64,000 bases of DNA from Sutcliffiella horikoshii (GTDB lineage: Bacteria > Bacillota > Bacilli > Bacillales > Bacillaceae_I). This document shows, in pieces, positions 26,414 through 35,744 of the stretch. The notes under the pieces were generated by a model that did not search any database, had not been told where the DNA came from, and saw only the letters and a list, made by a program, of their open reading frames with translations. Position numbers and translations under genes: made by a program. The DNA is taken from the NCBI RefSeq assembly GCF_008180725.1, contig NZ_VTEV01000008.1:104151-168150 (forward strand), read 5' to 3'. The number at the start of each line of letters is the position of its first letter. The stretch's first letter is position 1.

Positions 26414-26509
26414 ATGATCTACAATGATGAATGGCTCATACATATTCTAATATGGCCATTCTTTGAATATGCATGTCACCCTAAAAAAGAGGGGGCGGCA
26501 TTCGAATAA
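26414..26509 (+). CDS. 31-residue microprotein ORF upstream of the PBP gene (uncertain)
   Basis: ATG at 26414 follows TTGGAGGAATGGT, a strong ribosome site. It reads MIYNDEWLIHILIWPFFEYA and then CHPKKEGAAFE, with a short hydrophobic stretch. It lies 34 bp before the PBP gene and may be co-transcribed. No homologue is recognised, and a leader-peptide role or chance cannot be excluded. Confidence 0.4.
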   Translation: MIYNDEWLIHILIWPFFEYACHPKKEGAAFE

Positions 26510-26543
26510 CTATAATTAGTTTTGTTGCATATAGGGGGTTCTT

Positions 26544-28568
26544 ATGGCTGAAAGAGCAAGTAAGCATAAACGAAAAGTTAGTTTTAGAGCGCTACTTCTT
26601 ATTACGGGATTGATGGCTCTCATTATATTGCTGGGAATGCAATTATATATAAATACACGGGACGTAAGTGCCCTGACAGACCCACTTCCCCAATCATCTG
26701 TGCTTTATGACCGATATGGGGAAGTAGCAAGCAGAATTACATCCAATCAGATTGAAGGAGTTCCATCTGATGAAATTCCTGAAGTGATGAAGCAGGCTGT
26801 TGTAGCCGTTGAAGATCAGCGCTTTTACGAACATGATGGGTTTGACTTTGTAGGGACTCTCCGTGCCCTTACAACAAATGTTAAAGCTGGAGGCTATGTA
26901 CAGGGTGGAAGTACGATTACCCAACAATTGGCAAAAAACGTCTTTTTATCTCATGATAAGACATTAAAACGAAAAGCTGATGAATTCTTCTTAGCAAAAA
27001 AGGTGGAAAAATCCTATTCGAAGGACCAAATCATCAGTTTATATCTCAATCAGATTTACTTTGGTGAAGGAGCTTGGGGCATTAAGCGTGCTGCAGCGGT
27101 TTATTTTGCAAAAGACCCGAAAGATCTGACACTTGCAGAATCTGCAACGTTAGCTGGATTAATTAAAGCTCCATCTGCGCTTTCTCCATTAAATAATGAG
27201 GAACGCTCCATTCAACGAAGAAACTTGGTGCTTTCACTCATGCATCAACAAGGATTCATCACAGCAGAAGAAGTGGAAGTGGCAAAAGAAGAGGAATTAA
27301 AGCTAGAAACAAGACATGTAGATCCACATAAAGGGAAATACCCAAGTTTTACGGATTACATTATTGAGGAAGCAGAAAGAATGTATGGCATCAGTGAAAG
27401 TGAACTTCTAGCTGGTGGATACCGAATTTATACGACACTCGAACCTAAGGTGCAAGAAGCACTGGAAAAAGTGTATGCAGATCCAGCAAATTTTCCTACC
27501 GGTAAATCAGGAGAAGTGGCGCAAAGCAGCGGGGTACTACTTGATCCTAAAACAGGCGGAATTCTAGGAATGATTGGTGGCCGGGATTATCAATTCCGCG
27601 ATTTTAACCGCGCATCCAAGCTCAAGAAACCGCCTGGATCAACAGCAAAACCGTTACTCGTTTATACACCGGCTCTTGAAGAGGGCTATGATGTGTATGA
27701 CATGTTAAACGACTCACCAACGAATTTTGGAAACTATACCCCACAAAATCATACCTTGGATTTCCGTGGAGAGGTTTCTATGTATGATGCGGTGTTAAAT
27801 TCTTATAATATTCCTGCGGTTTCCCTGCTGTATGATATGGGAATCCAAAAAGGAATGGACGCAGCGAAAAAGCTATACTTGCCAGTAGATGAAAAAGAAG
27901 ACCGTACACTTGGAAATATCGCTTTGGGCGGATTTCATGGTGTTTCCCCGAAACATATGGCCGAAGCGTATTCTGTCTATGCCAATAACGGGGAAATTAT
28001 TGAATCTCATGGAATTGTTAAAATTGAAACAGTAACAGGAAAAGAAGTGGCTTCTTTTGAAGAGGAAAAAGAACGAGTATTCTCTGAAGAAGCTGTGCAA
28101 AAGATGAATTTCATGCTTAAAGGTGTTGTAGAAGAAGGAAGCGGGAAAAACGCTATCATTGATGGACGGGAAGTTGCGGGGAAAACAGGTTCTACTCAAA
28201 CCGCTGATAATAATCACAGCGCCACTTCTAATCAATGGTTTGTTGGTTTCACTCCACAGATTGTTGGGGCATTCTGGATTGGGTTTGATAAAGAATCCGC
28301 TGAAAACGTCCTTCCAATCATCTCTGGAGCGGGTAGTCCTTCTGCCAAAGTCTTCCAACAGGTTGTAAGTGAAGCCCTTGAAGGGGAGCCGGTGGAAACC
28401 TTCAATTTGCCTGGATCCCTTCAGAAGAAGAAAGAACAAGCTAAGAAGGAACAAGATAGAAAACGAGAAGAAGTATCCAAAAAAGAAGAAAAAAAGAGAG
28501 ACAAGAAAGAACGCAAAAAGAAAGATCGAGATGATGACGATGACGAAGAAGATGATGACGACGATTAA
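26544..28568 (+). CDS. Class A penicillin-binding protein (PBP1A-type)
   Basis: 674 residues: one membrane anchor (about residues 13-32), a glycosyltransferase-51 domain with EDQRFYEHDGFD, GGSTITQQLAKN, KKVEKSYSKDQIISLYLNQI and a PSALSP motif, then a transpeptidase domain with active-site serine in GSTAKP, an NSYN motif and KTGST near residue 550. It polymerises and cross-links peptidoglycan outside the membrane. The tail after ~residue 625 is a long Lys/Glu coil ending in a run of Asp/Glu. It resembles PbpF/PbpG of B. subtilis, but which one cannot be decided here. Ribosome site ATAGGGGGTTCTT. Confidence 0.92.
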   Translation: MAERASKHKRKVSFRALLLITGLMALIILLGMQLYINTRDVSALTDPLPQSSVLYDRYGEVASRITSNQIEGVPSDEIPEVMKQAVVAVEDQRFYEHDGFDFVGTLRALTTNVKAGGYVQGGSTITQQLAKNVFLSHDKTLKRKADEFFLAKKVEKSYSKDQIISLYLNQIYFGEGAWGIKRAAAVYFAKDPKDLTLAESATLAGLIKAPSALSPLNNEERSIQRRNLVLSLMHQQGFITAEEVEVAKEEELKLETRHVDPHKGKYPSFTDYIIEEAERMYGISESELLAGGYRIYTTLEPKVQEALEKVYADPANFPTGKSGEVAQSSGVLLDPKTGGILGMIGGRDYQFRDFNRASKLKKPPGSTAKPLLVYTPALEEGYDVYDMLNDSPTNFGNYTPQNHTLDFRGEVSMYDAVLNSYNIPAVSLLYDMGIQKGMDAAKKLYLPVDEKEDRTLGNIALGGFHGVSPKHMAEAYSVYANNGEIIESHGIVKIETVTGKEVASFEEEKERVFSEEAVQKMNFMLKGVVEEGSGKNAIIDGREVAGKTGSTQTADNNHSATSNQWFVGFTPQIVGAFWIGFDKESAENVLPIISGAGSPSAKVFQQVVSEALEGEPVETFNLPGSLQKKKEQAKKEQDRKREEVSKKEEKKRDKKERKKKDRDDDDDEEDDDDD

Positions 28569-28573
28569 TAACG

Positions 28574-28612
28574 AACACCTTTCTCGTGTATAGAGAAGGG
28601 TGTTTTTTTTTG
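28574..28612 (+). terminator. Terminator of the PBP gene
   Basis: AACACCTTTCTC / GAGAAGGGTGTT with a 7-nt loop, followed by eight or more T residues. Confidence 0.92.
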
Positions 28613-28684
28613 CAACATAAAACCTTTGTGTATAGTATGGTAATATAATGAATTTACCAATACATAAAACAAAGAGGTGTCCCA

Positions 28685-29650
28685 ATGAAAGCTTTAACTT
28701 TTAATAAATTCGGTGATCCGGATGTATTACAGTATAGCGAAATCCCACAGCCATCAATCTGTGAAAACGATGTACTTGTACAAACAAAGGCGATAGGCCT
28801 CAATTTTGCTGATATATACAGAAGAAAAGGTAACTATCATCTAGTGGGAGAGCCTCCATATATTCTTGGATATGAAGGGGCAGGAATGGTTGTTAAAGTT
28901 GGTACTTCCATAAAAGATATTAAAGTAGGTGACAGAATAGCTTTTGCAGATGTCCCGCATGCCAATGCAGAACTGGTTTCTGTTCCACATGACAAAGCAA
29001 TTCCAATTCCGGATGGAGTGACGTATGAACATGCTGCCTCTCTTTTGCTGCAAGGACTTACGGCACATTATCTTGTTCATGACAGCTACCAAGTGAAAAA
29101 TGGTGATACAGTTCTTATTCACGCTGCTGCAGGGGGTGTAGGACAATTACTGACACAGCTAGTGACAATTCTTGGAGGTAGTTCCATTGGGCTTACTTCC
29201 TCAAAAGAGAAATCCGACGTTGCAAAAAGGGCAGGAGCAAAAGAGGTATTGCTTTATGAAACATCATGGTCAGAAAAAGTAAAAGAATTAACAGCTGGAG
29301 AAGGTGTAGATGTCGTGTACGAATCGGTAGGGTCTACACTTATGGATAGTTTCCAAGCCACAAGAATTGGAGGGACGGTTGTCTTTTATGGAATGGCTGG
29401 AGGAGACCCAGTACATATTGATCCCCGTATGCTTATGGATACTTCCAAAACGTTGACAGGCGGGGATTTATGGAATGTGCTAAAGACTAGAGAAATACGA
29501 ATGGAAAGAGCTGCTCAACTATTTCAATGGTTACAGGAGGACAAACTGCGTATTGAAACACCTACATTGTTTGCATTAGAGGACGGAGCAAAAGCCCATG
29601 AACTGTTAGAGAGCAGGAAAAGTACCGGAAAAATTGTGTTGATTCCCTAA
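28685..29650 (+). CDS. Zinc-independent quinone oxidoreductase / MDR-family dehydrogenase
   Basis: 321 residues. N-terminal GroES-like domain (LGYEGAGMVVKVG) without the catalytic zinc ligands, then a Rossmann domain with IHAAAGGVGQLLTQL (the AxxGGVG NADPH motif). Closest in form to NADPH:quinone reductases (QOR). It transfers hydride from NADPH to quinones or alkenals; the natural substrate is unknown. Ribosome site AAAGAGGTGTCCCA. No operon partner. Confidence 0.88.
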   Translation: MKALTFNKFGDPDVLQYSEIPQPSICENDVLVQTKAIGLNFADIYRRKGNYHLVGEPPYILGYEGAGMVVKVGTSIKDIKVGDRIAFADVPHANAELVSVPHDKAIPIPDGVTYEHAASLLLQGLTAHYLVHDSYQVKNGDTVLIHAAAGGVGQLLTQLVTILGGSSIGLTSSKEKSDVAKRAGAKEVLLYETSWSEKVKELTAGEGVDVVYESVGSTLMDSFQATRIGGTVVFYGMAGGDPVHIDPRMLMDTSKTLTGGDLWNVLKTREIRMERAAQLFQWLQEDKLRIETPTLFALEDGAKAHELLESRKSTGKIVLIP

Positions 29651-29735
29651 CATGTGTTTTTTCCAGTAACCAAAACCACCTCCACCTCCAGACGGAGAGA
29701 AAAAGACCCAAAAGTCTGTTACCAATCATTACTAA

Positions 29736-29755
29736 TTAAGGTAAGATAACCTTAA
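29736..29755 (+). promoter_or_regulatory. Candidate operator upstream of the MFS gene
   Basis: TTAAGGT-N6-ACCTTAA is a perfect 7-bp inverted repeat 22 bp before the MFS start, in the promoter region. No regulator is adjacent. Confidence 0.4.
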
Positions 29756-29777
29756 ATTATGATTGATGGGGGAAAAG

Positions 29778-31058
29778 ATGAGAAATATGATGGAGATATT
29801 CAAAAAACCAAATTACAGTTTGTTGTTCTGGTCTTCTTTTACATCAACCATGGGGAGCATTGTTGGTATTGCCGCTTTGATGCTGTATTTGTTGGACCGG
29901 TATACCGATCAGCCATTCTATGCCGCTTTGACGGAATTAATGTATTCCTTGCCGACACTCGCAGTATTCTTCCTAGTAGGGGTACTTGCAGATAGAATGG
30001 ATCGTCAAAAGATAGCTGTTTACAGTGATGTAATTTGTGCTGTGTTGTCACTTGCTCTTATGGGTGCTATTTACATTGATTGGATGCCGTTGGTTTTTGC
30101 ACTGTTGTTTTTAAGAAGTGCGGTATCTAAATTCTTCCACCCGGCTCAAGCAGCAATTATTCAAGGGATACTGACAAAAGATGAGTACACCGTTGCAGCA
30201 GGGTTGAATCAGATGACAAGCAGCTTGTTCATGTTGTTTGGTAATGCACTTGGAATCTTCATTTACTGGACGGTTGGGCTTCAGGGAGCGATCTTTGTAT
30301 GCTTTGTCACTTATATGGTCAGTGCGATACTAATCCATGCGTGTAAATTGGAAGACCATGTTGTCCTCCCCAATGGACGTCACAAATTGACTCAACTAAA
30401 TGTTAAGTTTGTGGCAAATGATTTTAAAGATGGGATGCTGTATATTTTAAAAAATCCTTTGTTGGTCTTTCTTATTATCGGCTTCTTTGTATTCGGAATT
30501 GTGAACGGTGGTCTCTCTGTTATGCCAGCGTATATACTTAAATACAAACTTGCTCCAACAGACTATGAGCAGCTTATGATGGTAATGGGGGTAGTATTTG
30601 GCATCTCGGTTATGGTTGGAAGCATTGTTGCCTCTATGTTGGCGAAAAAGCTGAAACTATATCAAATGGTCATCATAGGATTAAGTGTTTCTGGTGCATT
30701 TGTCGTGGCAAGTGGATATAGCCCAGATATGTATTATTATTTGGCATTTACTGCTTTGATTGGCATTGGTCTGCCTTTTGTCAACATTGGAATTGGTGGA
30801 TGGTTACCAAGGATTGTAGATCCTAAAATGATGGGCCGGGTACAGGGCTGGATTACTCCTTTGATGATGTTGTCTCAATCTGTTACTCTCGGAGTGATTG
30901 CGTTGACTTTTCAAAAAATCCTTACAGTGGAAGGGCTTCATCTTCTTGTTGGTGGCTGTTTAATGTTTGTTGGGTTGTTCTATATGTTTACTTTGCCTAA
31001 ACATGCTACAGAAGAGGAAGAGACGACGGAGAGATTGGAAAATTCCGCTTCTGTGTAA
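29778..31058 (+). CDS. Major facilitator superfamily transporter
   Basis: About 426 residues from ATG 29778 (GGGGGAAAAG upstream); an ATG at 29763 is less well placed. Twelve membrane segments. The inter-helix motif LVGVLADRMDRQKIAVYSD is the MFS signature A between helices 2 and 3. General form matches Bacillus multidrug-type or macrolide-efflux MFS proteins, with no substrate evidence. The upstream palindrome suggests regulated expression. The gene ends 80 bp before a TPP riboswitch and has no clear terminator. Confidence 0.85.
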   Translation: MRNMMEIFKKPNYSLLFWSSFTSTMGSIVGIAALMLYLLDRYTDQPFYAALTELMYSLPTLAVFFLVGVLADRMDRQKIAVYSDVICAVLSLALMGAIYIDWMPLVFALLFLRSAVSKFFHPAQAAIIQGILTKDEYTVAAGLNQMTSSLFMLFGNALGIFIYWTVGLQGAIFVCFVTYMVSAILIHACKLEDHVVLPNGRHKLTQLNVKFVANDFKDGMLYILKNPLLVFLIIGFFVFGIVNGGLSVMPAYILKYKLAPTDYEQLMMVMGVVFGISVMVGSIVASMLAKKLKLYQMVIIGLSVSGAFVVASGYSPDMYYYLAFTALIGIGLPFVNIGIGGWLPRIVDPKMMGRVQGWITPLMMLSQSVTLGVIALTFQKILTVEGLHLLVGGCLMFVGLFYMFTLPKHATEEEETTERLENSASV

Positions 31059-31137
31059 AATTAATCTTTGACAAATTAGAAAAAGCAAATTAACATAGAT
31101 ATCAGAAATTGCTTTCCAACAACTTTATACGAATTTA

Positions 31138-31227
31138 CCACTAGGGGTGCCTTTATAAGGCTGAGATTGAAGTGTGACTTCAAGACTCTTAGAACCTGAT
31201 CTGGTTAACACCAGCGTAGGGAAGTGG
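31138..31227 (+). promoter_or_regulatory. TPP riboswitch (THI element) before tenA-ykoEDC
   Basis: Closing helix CCACT / AGTGG, AGGGGTGCC, GGCTGAGA, a variable P3 hairpin, then CTTAGAACCTGATCTGG, CACCAGCGTAGGGAAG. All conserved blocks of the thiamine pyrophosphate aptamer are there, in order. A terminator follows, so TPP should stop transcription. Confidence 0.96.
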
Positions 31228-31272
31228 GGTCGAAACACTAAATTTTTTATCTTCAGCTATATTAGTGAATTC

Positions 31273-31310
31273 ACCACCTTCTTTGCGCAAGCGAGGAAGG
31301 TGGTTTTTTG
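31273..31310 (+). terminator. Riboswitch terminator before tenA
   Basis: ACCACCTTC / GAAGGTGGT with a ~16-nt loop, followed by TTTTTT, ~45 nt after the TPP aptamer and 32 nt before tenA. Confidence 0.9.
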
Positions 31311-31341
31311 CATTTACAAACAATTTTGGGAGGAATCGAGA

Positions 31342-32025
31342 ATGAAATTTTCACAGCTTGTAAGAGAAAAAGCAGGTCATATTTGGGAGGCAAGCTTTCA
31401 TCATCCATTTGTACAAGGGATAGCAGATGGAAACTTATCTTTAGAGTCGTTTAAGTATTATGTATTGCAGGATGCCTATTATTTGAGCCACTTTGCAAAA
31501 GTGCAAGCTTACGCAGGTGCAAAAGCATATGACCTACATACGACGGCAAGGATGGCAGCACATGCACAAGGTACATACGAGGCAGAATTATCCTTACATG
31601 AAAACTTTTCAAAACGTCTTGGCGTGACAGAGGCGGAAAAGGCCGCTTTCCAGGCAGCTCCTACAGCACACGCTTATACTTCCCATATGTATCGTGCCGT
31701 GTTGACCGGCGGTTTGGGAGAAGTGATTGCAGCTCTTCTTCCTTGCTACTGGTTATATTATGAAATTGGTGAAAGATTAAAAGATTGTTCTCCAGCTGAA
31801 CCAATCTATCAGGAATGGATTGCAGCATATGGTGGTGAATGGTTCAGGGAGCTAGTGGAAGAGCAAATCAATAGATTGGATGAGTTGGCAGACAAGGCGA
31901 CAGAAGAAGAGAAGGCTAGAATGCTTGAATATTTCATCATTAGCAGCCAGTATGAATATTCATTTTGGGAAATGGCCTACACTCTTGAGCAGTGGCCTGT
32001 AACAGATACAACAATCAAGGCATAG
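31342..32025 (+). CDS. tenA: Thiaminase II / aminopyrimidine aminohydrolase TenA
   Basis: 227 residues from ATG 31342 (TGGGAGGAATCGAG upstream); the longer frame crosses the riboswitch. TenA hydrolyses degraded thiamine (formyl- or amino-aminomethylpyrimidine) to HMP for salvage. Active-site residues: Asp in YYVLQDAYYLSHF near residue 44, Cys in LLPCYWLYYEIG near 135, and Glu in SSQYEYSFWEMAYTLEQW near 205. The HMP-type transporter genes ykoE, ykoD and ykoC follow, indicating import plus processing of pyrimidine precursors. Confidence 0.94.
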   Translation: MKFSQLVREKAGHIWEASFHHPFVQGIADGNLSLESFKYYVLQDAYYLSHFAKVQAYAGAKAYDLHTTARMAAHAQGTYEAELSLHENFSKRLGVTEAEKAAFQAAPTAHAYTSHMYRAVLTGGLGEVIAALLPCYWLYYEIGERLKDCSPAEPIYQEWIAAYGGEWFRELVEEQINRLDELADKATEEEKARMLEYFIISSQYEYSFWEMAYTLEQWPVTDTTIKA

Positions 32026-32038
32026 GAGGGATAAGCAT

Positions 32039-32620
32039 ATGAACAAAGGATTAAAACTTACAGATATATTGGTGACAGTCATCATTGCATTGGTATTTGG
32101 GATTGTATATAAAATCTGGGCTCCGGTTTATAACGTGTTGGCGCCATTTGGATTGCAGCTTCAAGAGTTAACGTACGGTATGTGGTTTATTGCCGCCACT
32201 GTTGCTTATCTTTTGATCAGGAAAGCGGGTGTCGCTTTTCTTGCGGAAGTGGCAGCTGCATCCGGTGAATTTTTGGTAGGTTCGGAATATGGTTTGATGG
32301 TTCTGATATATGGCGTGATTCAAGGCCTGTTTGCAGAAATGGTTTTCATGGCTTTTAGGTATAGACGGTTTGATTTGCTTGTCGCATCTCTTGCAGGTGC
32401 AGCAGCAGGTGTCGGCTCGCTTCTATTAGACCTTTTCAGAGGATACCTGTTTGATTATGTATGGTGGAATGTGGCATTGCTGATTTCTTTCCGCTTGATC
32501 GGAGCGGTGCTTTTAGCAGGAGTACTTGCTTATGTATTGGTAAAAGCGCTGGAAGCAACGGGAGTAACAAGTCTTCTAAGACCAGTGAACAAGGATGAAT
32601 ATGATTCCTTAAGGCAATAA
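32039..32620 (+). CDS. ykoE: ECF transporter S component YkoE
   Basis: 193 residues, about six membrane helices, matching the YkoE family of substrate-binding S components for thiamine precursors (probably hydroxymethylpyrimidine). YFxxGSEYGLMVLIYGVIQGL is typical of the group. It starts 13 bp after tenA with ribosome site TAGGAGGGATAAGCAT and lies before its ATPase and T subunits. YkoF, the fourth B. subtilis operon member that binds the substrate outside, is missing here. Confidence 0.9.
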   Translation: MNKGLKLTDILVTVIIALVFGIVYKIWAPVYNVLAPFGLQLQELTYGMWFIAATVAYLLIRKAGVAFLAEVAAASGEFLVGSEYGLMVLIYGVIQGLFAEMVFMAFRYRRFDLLVASLAGAAAGVGSLLLDLFRGYLFDYVWWNVALLISFRLIGAVLLAGVLAYVLVKALEATGVTSLLRPVNKDEYDSLRQ

Positions 32621-32630
32621 GGAGGCAGAA

Positions 32631-34088
32631 ATGGAACCAATCATACAATTAAACCATTTAAGGCTGAAATATCCAGGTGGAGAACGGTTATTTGATGACT
32701 TGTCCATTGAAATCCAAAAAGGGGAAAAGGTATTAATCCTAGGTCCCTCCGGAAGCGGTAAATCCACGCTTATTCAAGTTTTGGCAGGGCTGATTCCGAA
32801 TGTGGTGGAAGTGCCGATGCTTGTAGAGGAACACACTTTTCCGGAATCTTGGGGCTATGTTTTTCAAGACCCGGATGCACAGTTTTGTATGCCGTATGTG
32901 GATGAAGAGTTAGCGTTTGTACTAGAGAACCTCGGTGTACCAAGAAAGAAGATGCCTAGCAGAATAGCGGAAGCATTGAAATTGGTGGGGTTACACTTGT
33001 CTAATCCCCACACGAAAATACAACAGCTGTCTGGAGGGATGAAGCAACGACTTGCCATTGCTTCGATCCTCTCAATGGAGCCAGATGTGCTCTTTTTGGA
33101 TGAACCGACCGCGTTACTAGATCCAGAAGGTACCAGGGGAGTTTGGGACACCATTAAGAAAGTCGCAGATGATAAAACAGTCATCATCGTGGAGCATAAA
33201 GTGGAGCACCTTCTAGACTTTGTAGAGAGAATTATCGTATTAGATTCGCATGGGGAAATTGTTGCTGATGGCGCAAGTGCTGATGTATTTCACCATTCCG
33301 CTACCTTGCTAAACGAATATGGCATTTGGTACCCGGGTGCCTGGGAGAGTTATTTGAACACAAGAAAACACTTTTCAAAGGGTAACACAACAGTTGAACC
33401 AGTATTAAGAGTGAAGGAACTGTCAGGTTTTCGTGGTAAGGAAAAAAAGATTTATGTGGACGAAGCGGAAGTTCACAAGGGCGAATGGATTTCCGTTATA
33501 GGGGAAAATGGGGCAGGAAAAAGCACCTTGCTCGAATCGTTCATGAAGCTGTTAAAGACAGAAGGCGCTCTTGAAATCAATGGAGAAAAGGTCAAAAAAA
33601 TCCCCACTGACATGATCACCTTCGTTTTTCAAAATCCTGAATTTCAGTTTGTTACCAAATCTGTGGAAGCGGAAGTAGCCTATACACTGCATCTAAAGAA
33701 AATGGCCGAAGATTTAGTCTTGGAAAAAGTGGAGGAAATGCTGAGACTTTTTCAACTAGACCACGTTCGTCATCACCATCCTTATCAACTTTCTCTAGGC
33801 CAAAAACGCAGACTGAGTGTAGCGGCTGCTGTCATTCACCAGCCGAGTGTCCTTCTGTTGGATGAACCGACATTCGGCCAGGACAGCAGAAATACGTTTG
33901 CCATGCTTGGATGGTTAGAAAGGTTAAAGAAAGCAGGCGTCGCAATTTTAATGGTCACACATGATGAACATATTGTAGAAGAGTTTTCGGACACTATCTG
34001 GACAGTAAAGAATGGTGTGTTAATAGATAAGAAGAGTAATGAGAGATTAAGAGGCAGGGGAAAAAAGGATGCAGTTGGAGCTATATAA
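32631..34088 (+). CDS. ykoD: ECF transporter ATPase YkoD (two fused ABC domains)
   Basis: 485 residues, two ABC modules in tandem. Module 1: Walker A LGPSGSGKST, signature LSGGMKQRLAIA, Walker B VLFLDEPT. Module 2: GENGAGKST, LSLGQKRRLSVA, VLLLDEPTFGQD. Each Walker B is followed by a switch His (EHKV, VTHDE). It powers uptake of HMP/thiamine precursors with YkoE and YkoC. The gene overlaps ykoC by 20 bp, so the two are translated together. Confidence 0.93.
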   Translation: MEPIIQLNHLRLKYPGGERLFDDLSIEIQKGEKVLILGPSGSGKSTLIQVLAGLIPNVVEVPMLVEEHTFPESWGYVFQDPDAQFCMPYVDEELAFVLENLGVPRKKMPSRIAEALKLVGLHLSNPHTKIQQLSGGMKQRLAIASILSMEPDVLFLDEPTALLDPEGTRGVWDTIKKVADDKTVIIVEHKVEHLLDFVERIIVLDSHGEIVADGASADVFHHSATLLNEYGIWYPGAWESYLNTRKHFSKGNTTVEPVLRVKELSGFRGKEKKIYVDEAEVHKGEWISVIGENGAGKSTLLESFMKLLKTEGALEINGEKVKKIPTDMITFVFQNPEFQFVTKSVEAEVAYTLHLKKMAEDLVLEKVEEMLRLFQLDHVRHHHPYQLSLGQKRRLSVAAAVIHQPSVLLLDEPTFGQDSRNTFAMLGWLERLKKAGVAILMVTHDEHIVEEFSDTIWTVKNGVLIDKKSNERLRGRGKKDAVGAI

Positions 34089-34863
34089 AAACAAAACGTG
34101 GATGCATGAAATAAATCCAAGCTTCAAGCTTTTGGCGATGGTCCTTTTATTTATAAGTGTCCTATTTATTCATAATATCAATGTGATGCTGAACTTAACC
34201 ACATTACTATTGTTAGTCTATCTATTAATGACGGGGCAAACCTATAAGCTGAAGCTTCTTTTATTGATACCATTTGTCTTTTTATTTTTCACATCGGCAA
34301 TCTCCATGGTGCTGTTTGGAAAAGGAAATACAACCTGGTTAGAATTTGGATTGATAAACGTATCGGAAGAAAGTTTCTATCGAGGAATTCACTTAGGTTT
34401 ACGTTCACTTGCCTTTGCATTTTGCGGGCTGATATTCGCCTTGACGACCCAGCCGGTTTATTTATTCTATTCCTTAATGCAACAGTGGAAGCTACCGCCG
34501 AAATATGCTTATAGCTTTATGGCGGGGATTCGTCTCCTACCGTTGATCCTGGAGGAATTTCTTACCTTAAGGAAGGCGCTTATTGTAAGAGGAGTAGAGC
34601 AAAGGGGCGGTTTGTTGAACAAGGTTTATTTTTACAGCATCCCTTTACTTTCCCAGAGCATCCGACGAGCACATCGAATTGCAGTGGCCATGGAAGCAAA
34701 GCGTTTCAGTAATCAAAAAAATCGGACTTATTATTATGAATTGGGTTACTCCCGAATGGATTTATGGTTTATATTATTAATCCTCTTGATGATTGCTTTG
34801 TCCCTTTATCTTGGCATAAGTTTACCTTATGTTCCTGTAACGGATGTCAGATTCAGCGGATAG
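34069..34863 (+). CDS. ykoC: ECF transporter T component YkoC
   Basis: 264 residues with about five membrane helices. Two EcfT coupling-helix motifs are visible (IVRGVEQRGG and AMEAKRFSNQ) which connect to the ATPase. The start lies inside ykoD. With ykoE and ykoD it completes a dedicated transporter behind the TPP riboswitch. Confidence 0.9.
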   Translation: MQLELYKNKTWMHEINPSFKLLAMVLLFISVLFIHNINVMLNLTTLLLLVYLLMTGQTYKLKLLLLIPFVFLFFTSAISMVLFGKGNTTWLEFGLINVSEESFYRGIHLGLRSLAFAFCGLIFALTTQPVYLFYSLMQQWKLPPKYAYSFMAGIRLLPLILEEFLTLRKALIVRGVEQRGGLLNKVYFYSIPLLSQSIRRAHRIAVAMEAKRFSNQKNRTYYYELGYSRMDLWFILLILLMIALSLYLGISLPYVPVTDVRFSG

Positions 34864-34928
34864 CATGTATTTCTTTTGAAAATTAGGAATTGTGTGCTAT
34901 ACTGAAGCCATCAATTGAATAACTCGTA

Positions 34929-35018
34929 ACACTAGGGGAGTCAATAGTGACTGAGATGGAAAGAGTGATTTCCAGACCCTTTGAACCTGATCTAGTTTGT
35001 ACTAGCGTAGGGAAGTGG
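34929..35018 (+). promoter_or_regulatory. TPP riboswitch before the thiazole/thiamine operon
   Basis: Aptamer blocks ACACTAGGGG, GACTGAGAT, a P3 hairpin, CCTTTGAACCTGATCTAG, ACTAGCGTAGGGAAGTGG. The outer helix is ACACT / AGTGG. It is a second, separate THI element 66 bp after ykoC, so salvage and synthesis are controlled in parallel. Confidence 0.96.
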
Positions 35019-35060
35019 AAATGTTCTATCACTGTTGGCTATACTTACCACACATAGATG

Positions 35061-35095
35061 AAACCCACTCTTTACGTTAAAGAGTGGGTTTTTTG
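35061..35095 (+). terminator. Riboswitch terminator before tenI
   Basis: AAACCCACTCTTTA / TAAAGAGTGGGTTT around CG, followed by TTTT. Confidence 0.92.
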
Positions 35096-35129
35096 CGTTA
35101 AAAAATGATGTAAAAAAGGGTGAGGATCT

Positions 35130-35744
35130 TTGCAATTACATCTAATTACAGATGGTAAAAAAACGAAGGAAGAGCTTGTTGCCATCTTGTGTAAAGTCAA
35201 TGAGTCAGTGGATTTCATCCATATAAGAGAAAAACACCGAAGTGCAATGGAAGTCTTTGAACTGGTTGATGAGCTAATTAGATCAGGAGTCCGGCCTGAA
35301 AAAATTATCATAAACGACCGAGTAGATGTTGCCCATGTGCTTAATGTAGGCGGAGTAAACCTGGCCTATCACAGTCTTGGAGTGTCTGATATTTGCAGAA
35401 ATTTTCCGAACTTAAGGGTTGGTAAGTCGGTACATAATTACGATGAAGCAATACAGGCAGAAATGGACGGGGCTGATTTTATCCTATATGGCCATATTTA
35501 TCTGACCAATTCCAAGAAGGGGTTGATACCTAAAGGACTGATGGAATTAAGAAAACTAACAAGATCTTTAAAGATACCCGTCATTGCCATAGGTGGAATA
35601 ACTCCTGACAAACTGAAGGAGCTTAGGATTTCAGGGGCTGGAGGAATTGCGGTTATGTCCGGAATCATGAATGCAGAAGATAACGTTCATGCAGCGAATG
35701 CCTTTCAAGCAGCATTGCTCGCTGAAAAGGAGGAGATTGGATGA
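35130..35744 (+). CDS. tenI: Thiazole tautomerase TenI
   Basis: 204 residues from a TTG (GGTGAGGATC upstream). TenI is a ThiE-like TIM barrel that aromatises the thiazole product of ThiG. IHIREKHRSA, IINDRVDVAHVLNVGGVNLAYHSLG and GGITPDKLKELRISGAGGIAVMSGIM follow the fold, and the His in AYHSLG is the family's catalytic His. Thiamine-phosphate-synthase residues for phosphate binding of HMP-PP are missing, separating it from ThiE at 39689. It overlaps thiO by 4 bp. Confidence 0.9.
   Translation: MQLHLITDGKKTKEELVAILCKVNESVDFIHIREKHRSAMEVFELVDELIRSGVRPEKIIINDRVDVAHVLNVGGVNLAYHSLGVSDICRNFPNLRVGKSVHNYDEAIQAEMDGADFILYGHIYLTNSKKGLIPKGLMELRKLTRSLKIPVIAIGGITPDKLKELRISGAGGIAVMSGIMNAEDNVHAANAFQAALLAEKEEIG

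Noticed and set aside
27873..28685. 270-codon minus-strand ORF opposite the PBP gene
   Set aside because: Shadow of the PBP frame; Phe-rich composition is the complement of the Lys/Glu tail and there is no ribosome site.
31174..31341. N-terminal extension of TenA
   Set aside because: These codons lie in the TPP riboswitch and its terminator; ATG 31342 has the ribosome site.
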